Origin: Nocardia puris
GTDB taxonomy: Bacteria > Actinomycetota > Actinomycetes > Mycobacteriales > Mycobacteriaceae
NCBI RefSeq assembly: GCF_003315035.1
Contig: NZ_QNRE01000019.1
Coordinates: 24,936 to 88,935 of the forward strand
Direction: 5' to 3'
DNA: 64,000 nt
The position numbers were made by a program, and so were the translations under genes. The notes beneath the pieces are model-generated. The model did not search any database and was not told where the DNA came from. It saw only the letters and a program-made list of their open reading frames with translations. This document shows, one piece after another, positions 44,346 to 52,546 of this stretch; positions within the stretch are counted from its first letter, which is position 1, and each line of letters opens with the position of its first letter.

Positions 44346-45356
44346 ATGCTGGTCAAGGCACTCGGGGCAGGATTCGCCGGGTTCGTGTTCCTCACGGTCG
44401 TCATCGCGACCGTGGTCACCACGGTCATCGTGTTCGACCAGGCGCTCACCGCACCCGCCCCGGGCGCCTCGACCGGCACCGGCTCCACCCCGAGCACCGA
44501 AGCACAGCAGGACATCCCGGCCGAGATGCTCGTGCTCTACCAGGCCGCTGCCGGGGACTGTCCCGGCCTGGACTGGAGCGTGCTCGCCGCGGTCGGCAAG
44601 ATCGAGACCGACCACGGTCGCTCCACCCTGCCGGGAGTGTCCTCCGGCGAGAACAGCTCCGGGGCCGGTGGGCCGATGCAGTTCCTCGCCCCGACGTTCG
44701 ACTCCGTTGTCTCCCGGCATCCCCTGCCCGCTGGTGGAGCGAACCCGCCCTCGCGCTACAACCCCTCCGACGCCATCCACGCCGCCGCGTTCTACCTCTG
44801 CGACTTCGGTGCGCCCGACGACATGTACAGCGCGATCTTCGCTTACAACCACGCCGACTGGTACGTCGACCAGGTCCTGGACCAGGCGTCCCGCTACCGC
44901 GCCACCACCCCCAACACCTCCGGCGGGGACTGCGCCAGCGCTGCACCGCCGAACTCGACAGCGGCACAGGTGATCTCGTTCGCCTGCGCGCAGCTCGGCC
45001 TGCCGTACGTGTGGGGCGGCAACGGGCCCGAGGTGAATGGCGGCTGGGACTGCTCGGGACTCACCCAGGCCGCCTACCGCGCCGCCGGGATCTCCATCCC
45101 GCGCACCACCTACGACCAAGTCCACACCGGCACACCGGTCTCCGAGGACCAGCTCGCCCCCGGAGACCTGCTGTTCTACAGCACCGGCGGCGATGTCCAC
45201 CACGTCGGCATCTACCTCGGCGGCGGCCAGATGGTGCACGCACCCACCTTCAACGAACCCGTCCAGGTCTCGCCCTACCGGTGGCCCGGAGACGACTACT
45301 TCACCGCCACCCGACCCACCCCCGCCCACAACAACAACTCCCCCGCCGCGCCCTGA
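44346..45356 (+). CDS. Lytic transglycosylase plus NlpC/P60 peptidase
   Basis: Two-domain wall hydrolase, 336 aa, opening peptidoglycan for the transfer channel. An N-terminal membrane anchor (~5-33) is followed by a soluble-lytic-transglycosylase domain with catalytic Glu87 (Gly-Lys-Ile-Glu-Thr-Asp-His) and the Gly-Pro-Met-Gln-Phe motif, then an NlpC/P60 domain with Cys236 (Trp-Asp-Cys-Ser-Gly) and His286 (His-His-Val-Gly-Ile-Tyr). The active-site residues named here are intact. ATG eight bases after the replication-relaxation stop. Equivalent to VirB1-type enzymes. Confidence 0.9.
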   Translation: MLVKALGAGFAGFVFLTVVIATVVTTVIVFDQALTAPAPGASTGTGSTPSTEAQQDIPAEMLVLYQAAAGDCPGLDWSVLAAVGKIETDHGRSTLPGVSSGENSSGAGGPMQFLAPTFDSVVSRHPLPAGGANPPSRYNPSDAIHAAAFYLCDFGAPDDMYSAIFAYNHADWYVDQVLDQASRYRATTPNTSGGDCASAAPPNSTAAQVISFACAQLGLPYVWGGNGPEVNGGWDCSGLTQAAYRAAGISIPRTTYDQVHTGTPVSEDQLAPGDLLFYSTGGDVHHVGIYLGGGQMVHAPTFNEPVQVSPYRWPGDDYFTATRPTPAHNNNSPAAP

Positions 45357-45383
45357 ACATCGACTTGTGAACGGAGAACCTCC

Positions 45384-46796
45384 ATGCGCCACAACCACTC
45401 TCGAACCGTCCGCGTCGCGCTGTGCGCGGCCGTCACCGCGACCACCATGACGGCCGGTGTCACCGCCGCAGAACCCACACCCGACCGCACCGGTTCCCAG
45501 TGCCCGCGCTGGACCGCGCTGCTGGCACCGGGCACCTACGAGACAACCTCGACCGCCGGACAGGCCACGACCGGGATCCTCACCCAGCTCGGGGAATCGC
45601 TCACCGCCCGCTACGGCTCCGACATCGAGGTTCACACCCTCGCACCTTCCGCCGGTGCGGGGTCGGTGAGCCAAGCTGACCTCACCGCGGCGGTGAAGGG
45701 GCTGTGCTCGGACACCCGAGTCGTTGTGGCCGGCTACGGCCAGGGCGCCGAGGTCGCCGGCGACCTCGCCACCACGCTCGGCAACCGAGGCGGCCCGATC
45801 CCGGCCACGCGAGTCCTGGCCGTCGCGCTGGTCTCGGACCCGCGCCGCGACCCGGCCACCGCCCAGCTCGGCACCCCGGTCTCCGGACAGGGCGTCACCG
45901 GGCCGCGCGCGCAGGGCTTCGGCGAGCTGACCGATCGGGTCCGCACGCTGTGCCTCGAGGGTGACAGCTACTGCTCGACCACCGCCGAGTCCTCGCCCGT
46001 CCTCGCCGCGGTGAGCCGCGCCCTCACCACCGCCACCACTCCGGCTCCTACCAGCACCACCTCGCCCACCACCACGACGAAAGCCCCGACCACGACGACG
46101 AGCACACCGACCATCAGGCTCGGCACGGGCTCAACCGGGCAGATCAGCGTGTCCCAGGTCCTGGCCCAGGTCGTCACCGTCCTGAACGGGCTCGCCAGCT
46201 TCACCGCGAACGTGCCCGCGATCGTGGCCGACCTCGCCCAGCTACCCGGACTGATTACCGCTGGAGACGTGCGCGGCGTGCACCGCGTCTCCGGGGATCT
46301 GAACAACCAGTTCGCCCCGCTGGTCGCGCTCGCCGACGGACTCGACCTGCGCCTGGTAGCGAAGGCTCTGGCGTTGGCCGCGCCGCTGGACACCACCGGC
46401 GTCGCCACGATCGCCGCCGAGATCGTCGGTGTCCTGGCCGGACTCGACATCTCCCGTATCGCCACCGACGTCGGCCGCGCGCAGGAGATCGCCTGGACCG
46501 CCGTGGAATTCCTCGCCGATGGCGACCCGGTGACGGCGGTGCTGACGCTGACCGGGCTGGCCCCGGTCGCCGCCGATCTCGTCTCGGCCACCACCGCAGC
46601 GTTCACCGGCGCGCAGTTGCCCACCCTGACCACCACCTACACCGCGACAACCACCGGAACGAGCGCGACGGGCAGCACCACCAGCACGACCCCCGCCCTT
46701 CCGGACGCCCAGGACGGGGGCGCGTCCACGTTCTACGCCAGCGCCGCCGCCGTGCTGACCGACTGGATCACGCAGACCATCGACCAAGCCAAGTAG
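45384..46796 (+). CDS. Exported cutinase-fold protein without serine
   Basis: 470-aa exported protein. Signal peptide 1-~30 (Ala-Gly-Val-Thr-Ala-Ala). Residues ~35-210 are cutinase-like: Cys-Pro-Arg-Trp start, nucleophile elbow and a final Cys-Leu-Glu-Gly-Asp. The elbow Gly-Tyr-Ser-Gln-Gly is replaced by Gly-Tyr-Gly119-Gln-Gly (codon GGC) and no catalytic His follows, so hydrolysis is unlikely. A Thr/Ser/Pro linker (~215-245) leads to a long helical region of unknown type. Probably a surface or envelope-binding part of the transfer apparatus. The last gene of the operon; a strong terminator follows. Confidence 0.8.
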   Translation: MRHNHSRTVRVALCAAVTATTMTAGVTAAEPTPDRTGSQCPRWTALLAPGTYETTSTAGQATTGILTQLGESLTARYGSDIEVHTLAPSAGAGSVSQADLTAAVKGLCSDTRVVVAGYGQGAEVAGDLATTLGNRGGPIPATRVLAVALVSDPRRDPATAQLGTPVSGQGVTGPRAQGFGELTDRVRTLCLEGDSYCSTTAESSPVLAAVSRALTTATTPAPTSTTSPTTTTKAPTTTTSTPTIRLGTGSTGQISVSQVLAQVVTVLNGLASFTANVPAIVADLAQLPGLITAGDVRGVHRVSGDLNNQFAPLVALADGLDLRLVAKALALAAPLDTTGVATIAAEIVGVLAGLDISRIATDVGRAQEIAWTAVEFLADGDPVTAVLTLTGLAPVAADLVSATTAAFTGAQLPTLTTTYTATTTGTSATGSTTSTTPALPDAQDGGASTFYASAAAVLTDWITQTIDQAK

Positions 46797-46840
46797 CCCC
46801 ATGCGTCCTCCGTGCACGCGCTAGCCCCTCCGCACTGAAA

Positions 46841-46881
46841 CGGCCGGTGGTGCCGAGCAATTCGCTCGCCACCACCGGCCG
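46841..46881. terminator. Terminator hairpin after cutinase-like gene
   Basis: A perfect 12-bp stem, CGGCCGGTGGTG with CACCACCGGCCG, encloses a second small hairpin (CGAGC/GCTCG). There is no run of T, as is common in actinobacteria. A close relative of this hairpin is at 49,595-49,643. Confidence 0.8.
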
Positions 46882-47027
46882 CTGTCTGTGACTCGACCAG
46901 CAGTAGCTGCGATGATGACACGCAGCCAGAGTCAAGTGACGAGACGAGTTTCGTTGTAGCTGGCGGATATTCCTGCGCTTCACGAACGTGATCGAGAGCG
47001 GTGCCGCTAGCGACGGGGAGAACAGCA

Positions 47028-47789
47028 ATGCACGCAAGTCAGGTTCAGGTTCTAAGCCTGGTCGTCGCGACTGTGGTGGCGATCTTCGCAGCGATCAGTT
47101 TGCGCATCAACTACCGGAAGCATCGGGTCGAGGAACGCGAACGAGGACGAATGTCGGTTCGGCGCTGGCGTGAGCAGGTCGAGGAATACAGCGCCGAAAT
47201 CGAGCGGCTCGGCGACGCCTGCCCCCGGGCCCTACGATTGGACTACGACGTGGCTCGTCACTGGCTGGCCGCCGAATACGCCGTACGCATGACCGACACA
47301 GAACTCGACCTCCAATGGCGGGCCTTGCGCGCGGTGTCGCCTGCCCTTCTGGTTCTGCTGATCAGCTATCCGCTCCATTACGACGGCACGTGGGTCACAG
47401 CGGTCGCTGGTGTCGTGTACGTATCCGCTGTGACGAGGCTCGCGATGTCGGCGCACATCCTCTCCAGACTGACAAGGCGCGTCAAGCGGCAGAGGATGCT
47501 CTACGCCAGACTCGGTGCCCCCTCGGTACTCCCGCAAGTTCGACCAGTCACCTCGAGCAATCCGCTGCGGGCACCAGTTCCCAGTGTGATCGTCATCGAC
47601 CGTTGGATAACCGAGGTCACGGGCCGACCGGTGAACTCCGCTGCCGTCCCTGCCGAGCAGGTTCGCGCGATTCAACACCGGCTCGACCGGTGGTACTCCA
47701 CAAGGCCAACTCTCCGACTCCAACGAGCACTCATCCGTTTCGGACGAACGGTTCGCGATTACGCGACTGACCAGGTTCGACTTCGATGA
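47028..47789 (+). CDS. Predicted membrane protein, unknown
   Basis: 253-aa protein with an N-terminal anchor (~5-25), a basic/acidic helical stretch (Arg-Val-Glu-Glu-Arg-Glu-Arg-Gly-Arg) and two hydrophobic segments (~100-140, around Pro-Ala-Leu-Leu-Val-Leu-Leu-Ile-Ser). ATG chosen with GGGGAG seven bases upstream. No family recognised. It lies in a cargo segment between two copies of a cutinase-gene tail and has more varied codon use than the transfer genes. Confidence 0.65.
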   Translation: MHASQVQVLSLVVATVVAIFAAISLRINYRKHRVEERERGRMSVRRWREQVEEYSAEIERLGDACPRALRLDYDVARHWLAAEYAVRMTDTELDLQWRALRAVSPALLVLLISYPLHYDGTWVTAVAGVVYVSAVTRLAMSAHILSRLTRRVKRQRMLYARLGAPSVLPQVRPVTSSNPLRAPVPSVIVIDRWITEVTGRPVNSAAVPAEQVRAIQHRLDRWYSTRPTLRLQRALIRFGRTVRDYATDQVRLR

Positions 47790-47929
47790 GCCCGCCAACG
47801 AGAAGTTGCAGCTCCGCTGCGGACGCGAGGCGGGCGACACACTGGGGGGGAACGTGTGAGCAGCGCTGACACACGAACGCTCCGACTGAATTCCCGGAAC
47901 AGTTCACCCTCACCTCTAGTCTGATCATC

Positions 47930-48766
47930 GTGGCCTCGAACACCGCGAACACCGACATGGGCACCGATCTCTGTACGAGATCGATGCTGCTCATGCTGGC
48001 GGACCAACACGATCGCGGCAAAGACTTCGGGCACCTGTGGCGGCACCATCTTGAGGGGCTCGCAGCAGCGGTCTCCGATAGCGCGTTCCTCGACCATGTC
48101 GACCTGTGCGTATTCGCACGCAGTTCCATCGCTGACAAGGTTTCGCGGCAGTGGTGGATTGCTGAGGCTCCATCATTCGATCTGGCCGCCATGCGAATCG
48201 GAGTCGTTGAGGTAGAACGCCGAACGCTGGGGGTCCCCGGCGGCATCGCCACCACCGACCTCGAGCCGTATCTCCTGCTGCCCCAGAACGCCTCATCGAG
48301 GGTCACCGAGGTGGTGACGGCGACTCTGGCGACCAACAACGCACACGAACCACAGGGGCCACAGCCGGGCCGCAACTGGGTCTCCGAGCACCGACTCAAG
48401 CGCTACAGCCCGGACAGCCCGATCAGATGGCTCCTCGGGTCGCGGACCGCACACACGCCTACCAACTCCGGAAAGTCAGCCATCGCTGACGCCCTTGCCT
48501 ACGCCTACCACGCCGCGTGGCAAGCAAGACACCGCGCTCGCAGCATCACCGGCGTCGCCTACCGCGCCTTGTCAACTCGCCGTGGCCGTCAACTCGACGC
48601 CATGCGCAAGGCATGGACGAGCCTGCGGCGCAACATGTTGCGCCGCACTGCCGGTAATTGCTGCCCAGGGCAGGCCGTCACCGCCTCCCCGCGAGTGTCC
48701 CGTGGACCGAACCCGGCTCGTGAACAGCCGACTCGAATCCACCTCTGGAGCGCGCCCGCACACTGA
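47930..48766 (+). CDS. Hypothetical cargo protein
   Basis: 278-aa soluble protein, GTG start. N-terminal half has Leu-Met-Leu-Ala-Asp-Gln-His and Val-Asp-Leu-Cys-Val-Phe-Ala-Arg; the C-terminal third is basic and low in order, and may not be conserved. No motif of known function. Same direction as the neighbouring membrane protein genes. Could encode an exclusion, phage-defence or transfer accessory protein, but nothing in the sequence decides this. Confidence 0.55.
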   Translation: MASNTANTDMGTDLCTRSMLLMLADQHDRGKDFGHLWRHHLEGLAAAVSDSAFLDHVDLCVFARSSIADKVSRQWWIAEAPSFDLAAMRIGVVEVERRTLGVPGGIATTDLEPYLLLPQNASSRVTEVVTATLATNNAHEPQGPQPGRNWVSEHRLKRYSPDSPIRWLLGSRTAHTPTNSGKSAIADALAYAYHAAWQARHRARSITGVAYRALSTRRGRQLDAMRKAWTSLRRNMLRRTAGNCCPGQAVTASPRVSRGPNPAREQPTRIHLWSAPAH

Positions 48767-48803
48767 CACGGCGTCGCGCTCCGAACCCACACGGGAGTGC
48801 ACG

Positions 48804-49079
48804 TTGCTGACCCATCTCAGCCAAGCCCACACGACCTGGGGCTTGGCCCCGATCATCATTACCGCCACGGTTCTCATACCTATAACGCTGTTCGCCCTCG
48901 TGGTTTCGCTAGCCGCTGTGGTCGCCGTCTTCGGAAACAACCGCCGAAGCGCACGCGCCATGCGAATCTTCGACGCGACGCTCGGGGCGTTGATCTCACT
49001 GATGAACGCCATCTTGCGCACCCGCTCGGCCGACCAACCTCGGCCTGCTGCTCGCAACGCTCGCCGGGGCCGTCGATGA
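48804..49079 (+). CDS. Small membrane protein
   Basis: 91-residue protein beginning at TTG behind GGGAG (six bases). One long hydrophobic helix (residues ~13-40: Ile-Ile-Ile-Thr-Ala-Thr-Val-Leu-Ile-Pro-Ile) is followed by a basic cytosolic tail. Its stop overlaps the ATG of the next gene (ATGA), which supports both as real. Function unknown. Confidence 0.55.
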   Translation: MLTHLSQAHTTWGLAPIIITATVLIPITLFALVVSLAAVVAVFGNNRRSARAMRIFDATLGALISLMNAILRTRSADQPRPAARNARRGRR

Positions 49080-49333
49080 CCGGGTGCCGGAGACGCGGAC
49101 GACCGCGCGTCTGCCCTGATGAGGTCCTCGCACTCGTTGTGAACATGCATCGCACAGGAATCAGCTACCGAGGCATCGTCGCCGAACTCAACGCCAGAGG
49201 AATTCCCACACCGGGCGGCGGACACCGCTGGTATCCCTCCCACGTGTCCCGGCTGTTGAACACCGCCAATGTGATCGAACAGTTCGGTCGCCCGAACACG
49301 GCTCGCCGCAACGCCGATCGCGTCATGAGCTGA
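49076..49333 (+). CDS. Stand-alone recombinase-type DNA-binding domain
   Basis: 85-aa protein matching the linker/helix-turn-helix part seen in serine recombinases: Gly-Ile-Ser-Tyr-Arg-Gly-Ile-Val-Ala-Glu-Leu-Asn-Ala-Arg-Gly-Ile, then Thr-Pro, Gly-Gly and Trp-Tyr-Pro-Ser-His-Val-Ser-Arg-Leu-Leu. It has no catalytic resolvase domain. ATGA overlap with the small membrane protein gene suggests it is expressed and not merely a remnant. It may be a DNA-binding regulator derived from a recombinase. Confidence 0.6.
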   Translation: MTGCRRRGRPRVCPDEVLALVVNMHRTGISYRGIVAELNARGIPTPGGGHRWYPSHVSRLLNTANVIEQFGRPNTARRNADRVMS

Positions 49334-49449
49334 CCGCCACGTACGATCGCGATCCGCCGGAACTCGCCAGTAACTCGGGACTCGGTGACTCGCCGCGGGC
49401 GAACCTGGCGCGCAGTGCGCCGATCCCGCTCCCACGCCCCGCGCAGCGT

Positions 49450-49569
49450 CGGCGCGCGAAGACACCGACTGGATATGCCACACGGGCGCGTTCGACGCCA
49501 CCGGCTACAACACCCGCCGCGCCCGTGCTGACCGACTGGATCACCCAGGCCATCGACCGCAGCAAGTAG
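49450..49569 (+). pseudogene. Remnant 3' end of a second cutinase-like gene
   Basis: The frame ending at the TAG at 49,567 codes for Val-Leu-Thr-Asp-Trp-Ile-Thr-Gln-Ala-Ile-Asp-Arg-Ser-Lys, nearly the same as the C-terminus of the cutinase-fold protein (Val-Leu-Thr-Asp-Trp-Ile-Thr-Gln-Thr-Ile-Asp-Gln-Ala-Lys). No start or cutinase domain precedes it. It is followed by a terminator like the one after that gene. The left edge is approximate. Confidence 0.7.
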
Positions 49570-49594
49570 CCCGCGCCGTCATGTCAGCTCACAG

Positions 49595-49643
49595 GAAACG
49601 GCCCGTGATGCCGAGCGGAATGCTCGGCACCACGGGCCGTTTC
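49595..49643. terminator. Terminator hairpin after cutinase remnant
   Basis: Perfect 13-bp stem, GAAACGGCCCGTG with CACGGGCCGTTTC, ending in TTTC; the loop contains CCGAGC/GCTCGG. It lies between convergent coding stretches and can serve both. Sequence and position repeat those at 46,841-46,881. Confidence 0.8.
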
Positions 49644-49657
49644 AGCGGGTAGGCGGG

Positions 49658-50140
49658 TCAGGAGATGAGTGGCGGCACCGCGCGCAGGCCCGGCGCGGCC
49701 GGGCCCCTGTCGTTGCGGAACCGCCACGACGGCAACGCCCTGTACACGGTCACGGTCTGCTCGTCGCCGTCGTTGCCGCTGTCACTTCCGCTGTCGCTGG
49801 TGTCTCCGCAGTCCTGTTTGGGCAGCTGGTCCAGGGTTGCCACGACCACCTCGCGGGCGGCTGTTTCGAGGTCGCCGTAGAGGGTGCCGGTCAACGGGCC
49901 GGTCATGACACGCACCGCACCGGAGTGCGGGAAGAACTCACCGTCGGTGGTCACCTGCTCGTAGCGCAACGCGATCGGCACCCACGGCACCAGCGCGGCC
50001 AGCACGGGCATCTGCAGTTCCCGCACCGCCGTCTCGGCGATGGCGATCCACAGCTCGAGGCTGTCGGGGGCGTGGCTGGAGTCGGCGTACACCCGGTACA
50101 GGGCCGCGCCCAGGATGGTGGGGGTTGGGGTGGAGTACAT
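49658..50140 (-). CDS. Unknown element protein
   Basis: 160-aa soluble protein. Mixed alpha/beta N-terminal two-thirds (Leu-Glu-Leu-Trp-Ile-Ala-Ile-Ala-Glu-Thr), then an acidic Ser/Asp/Gly-rich stretch (~118-130) and a short C-terminal end. ATG preceded by AAAGG. No family recognised. First gene of the leftward accessory block that continues with the winged-helix gene upstream. Confidence 0.6.
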   Translation of the reverse strand: MYSTPTPTILGAALYRVYADSSHAPDSLELWIAIAETAVRELQMPVLAALVPWVPIALRYEQVTTDGEFFPHSGAVRVMTGPLTGTLYGDLETAAREVVVATLDQLPKQDCGDTSDSGSDSGNDGDEQTVTVYRALPSWRFRNDRGPAAPGLRAVPPLIS

Positions 50141-50230
50141 AGTCGAGCACCTTTCTCAGAGGTTAGGTTGAGAGGGCGGTGTCGGACTCCCCGGAGGTAG
50201 CAGCTCCGGGGATTCCGGCATCGCCCAGTT

Positions 50231-51409
50231 TCAGGACGCGAGGGTGAATTTCTTGGGGGCCGTGCTGGTCTGGCTCGCGGTCCCGCCGTCGGTCAACTTG
50301 ACCAGGGCGTTGTGGACCGCGCCGCTGGACCGGTTCAGCGCTTTGCCGATCTGGTGTGGGGTGAACTCCTTTCCGGGGTTTTCGTGCAGGAAGTCCTCGA
50401 CCTGTCCCCGCAGGGCACCGGCGGGCAGGCGTTCGACCGTCGACTCCGCGTCGCCCCCAGCGCCGTTGTGGGCCGCCGCCGGGGGTTCCGGGGCCACGGT
50501 GGCGGTTTCGTCGCCCGTGGGGGCGGCTGCCGCCGTCTCCGCCGTGGTGTCGGGCGCGGGGTCGGCCGGGGCCGCCTGTTCGGCGGGGGTGGCCGGTTCG
50601 GGCGCGGTGGGTTCGGCCACAGCGGGTTCCGGAGTCACGGGGTCGGCCGGTGCGGGCTCCGGTTCGGCGGGTGTGGTGGCCACCGATTCGGGCGCGGCCG
50701 GGGCTGGGGACGGTTCGGGTTTCGCTCCGGCGGTCCAGCTCTTCCCGGCCCGAGGCTTGCCCGGATCGGTGGCCGCCCACACGGCCCCGGCGAGTTCCCA
50801 TTCCGTCAGCAGATGCCGCGCCGCATTGGTCCCGATGGCCGCAATTTCGGCCAGATCGGCGGTGGTGCTGCCGGGGTGGGTTTCCAGCGCCTTCCACAGT
50901 GCCCGAGCTTCGGCGCTGTGCAACGCGGGCACCTGCGCCGCCGACACCGTCGCGGATTCGGGTGCGGGCTCGCCGGTTTCGGGCGTCGATCCGACCGGTT
51001 CGGCCGTCTCAGGAGACACCGCGCCCGGGTCGGTGGGTTCGGCCGGATCCGCGTCGGTGTGTTCGGCCGGGCCCGAATCGGCGGGCGCGGTGGGGGCCGG
51101 GTCCGGTTCGATGGTGGCGGGTGTGCCCGTGCCCTGGGTCCAGGTCTTGGCGGCGCGGGGCGATGCGGGGTCGGTGTGGGATTGGGCGCACCCGGCGGTT
51201 TCCCACTGAGTCAGCAGCCGCCGCGCGGTGGACTGGCCGATCCCGGCGATGTCGGCCAGCGCGGCGCTGGTGTTGTCAGGGTGTGCGCGCAGCGCCGCCC
51301 ACAACGCCCGGGTGCTGTCGCGGCGCGGTACCGGCACCGACCGCGAACCGTTTTCCGGGGTGGGTGCGGCCGTTTCCGTGGCCACGGCGGCGTTCTTGGT
51401 TTTCGACAT
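50231..51409 (-). CDS. Protein with three winged-helix domains
   Basis: 392-aa protein with three DNA-binding-like domains joined by Pro/Ala/Glu-rich linkers. Domains one and two (~30-80 and ~165-215) are similar to each other (Arg-Ala-Leu-Trp ... Ala-Arg-Arg/His-Leu-Leu-Thr-Glu/Gln-Trp-Glu). The third (~330-390, Leu-Asn-Arg-Ser-Ser-Gly-Ala-Val) is the same type as the N-terminal domain of the MoxR-like ATPase at 54,402. ATG preceded by AAGGA. Likely a DNA-bridging or regulatory protein of the element. It is not a known named family. Confidence 0.7.
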   Translation of the reverse strand: MSKTKNAAVATETAAPTPENGSRSVPVPRRDSTRALWAALRAHPDNTSAALADIAGIGQSTARRLLTQWETAGCAQSHTDPASPRAAKTWTQGTGTPATIEPDPAPTAPADSGPAEHTDADPAEPTDPGAVSPETAEPVGSTPETGEPAPESATVSAAQVPALHSAEARALWKALETHPGSTTADLAEIAAIGTNAARHLLTEWELAGAVWAATDPGKPRAGKSWTAGAKPEPSPAPAAPESVATTPAEPEPAPADPVTPEPAVAEPTAPEPATPAEQAAPADPAPDTTAETAAAAPTGDETATVAPEPPAAAHNGAGGDAESTVERLPAGALRGQVEDFLHENPGKEFTPHQIGKALNRSSGAVHNALVKLTDGGTASQTSTAPKKFTLAS

Positions 51410-51726
51410 GGGGGTTCCTTCCAACAAATGGGTTTGGTGAATTCGGTGATGTCCCCGGGCGGGGACGGAATGCGCACCGATCGGGGCGATTCCCCGGGCG
51501 GTCGGTGCCGTTCCGGTTTCCATGACCGCTCGATAGGGCGTGTGATGTCAAGCGGAATGTGGAAATTGGTTCCGGTCGCGAATTCCTCTCGTCCGATTCC
51601 GTAATAGCCTCGGCGCGAGCGGAATTCGAGTCGCCGGTGTTGACTCAGGGATGGCGAGGCGCCTCCCGCCGGCAGCCTCGCCGCGGGCGCGTGGCACGCG
51701 AGCCGAGGACTCGATACACGAGCCGG
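51410..51726. other. Intergenic region before winged-helix gene
   Basis: 317 bp with no supported gene. Somewhat richer in AT around 51,540-51,600 than the coding DNA; presumably contains the promoter of the winged-helix gene and the end of the upstream 114-aa gene. Confidence 0.4.
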
Positions 51727-52071
51727 TCACGGGTGCACCGGTGACGGGTCGGCCGTGTCGGTGCCGGGCTCGCCGGAGTCGGCCTCGGAAGGTTCTGCGT
51801 TGCCGGTGGCGGGCTGGATGTCGAGGGCCTCGCGAAGTCGTCGCCCGCCGCCGGTCAGCTCGTAGTCCACATGGTGGTCGAGTTCCCAGCTTTCAGCGCA
51901 CTCGACGCAGATGGTGTAGCCGTGGTGGCAGCGGGTCGGGTTGCGTACCACCAGGATTCGGCCGGGCGGGTCGTCGCTGTCGCGCAGCCTGACCACGACG
52001 TAGTCGTTGCCGCTGAGTTTGGCTCCCGGTTTGATGACGCCGTCCTCGTCGTGGGCGCGAGTGTCTTTCAT
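51727..52071 (-). CDS. Small protein with Cys/His cluster
   Basis: 114-aa protein. A cluster Cys-His-His-Gly-Tyr-Thr-Ile-Cys-Val-Glu-Cys (residues ~48-58) could bind zinc. The preceding strand Asp-Tyr-Val-Val-Val-Arg-Leu-Arg-Asp and the acidic tail (Glu-Pro/Asp-rich) are plain. ATG chosen; upstream starts give only low-complexity sequence. Unknown function; part of the leftward accessory block. Confidence 0.6.
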   Translation of the reverse strand: MKDTRAHDEDGVIKPGAKLSGNDYVVVRLRDSDDPPGRILVVRNPTRCHHGYTICVECAESWELDHHVDYELTGGGRRLREALDIQPATGNAEPSEADSGEPGTDTADPSPVHP

Positions 52072-52112
52072 GGGGGTGCTCCTGTTCGGGTTCGGTTGGG
52101 GTGCTAGCGGGT

Positions 52113-52424
52113 TCACCGGGCGAGGCGCGTGTGCAGGGGGCCGGTGGTGCGGTCGAGCCACACCGTCACCGCGTGCAGGTGCGAGCCCCGACGCAACCTT
52201 CCGGCGGCCCCGGCGGCGTAGGCGGCGATGTCGTCGGGGTGCACGAGGTGGATACGCGGGGCGGCGTAACCGCCGGTGCCGCCGGTCACGTGCGCCACGG
52301 TGTACATGCCGCGCTCGTCGTGCGGGCCGGTGGCGTAGATGACGAACTGGTCGCCGGTGACGGCGTTGGCGATCACGTAGATCGCGTCGAGCGCGGCGGT
52401 GGTGGGAATCGCGGGATCGGTCAC
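52113..52424 (-). CDS. Small unknown element protein
   Basis: 103-aa soluble protein, GTG start with AGGAG about six bases upstream. Alternating strands and helices (Ala-Ile-Tyr-Val-Ile-Ala-Asn-Ala-Val, Phe-Val-Ile-Tyr-Ala-Thr-Gly) and a final Thr-Gly-Pro-Leu-His. No motif recognised. Between the VWA gene and the Cys/His protein gene, same direction. Confidence 0.6.
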   Translation of the reverse strand: MTDPAIPTTAALDAIYVIANAVTGDQFVIYATGPHDERGMYTVAHVTGGTGGYAAPRIHLVHPDDIAAYAAGAAGRLRRGSHLHAVTVWLDRTTGPLHTRLAR

Positions 52425-52546
52425 GGTGTCTCCTGTGGTTGCCGCCCCGGGGTGCGGGGCGGGTGGGTGATGGTTGGGCCGCGCCGGTGACACCAGCGCG
52501 GCCCGGTCCGGGTGCCCGGGCGCGGTGCGCGCCCGGGGCCGGAGGT

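Noticed and set aside
49076..49333. Transposase or full recombinase gene in the cargo segment
   Set aside because: Only the HTH/linker part is present; no catalytic domain, no inverted-repeat ends and no target duplication are visible.
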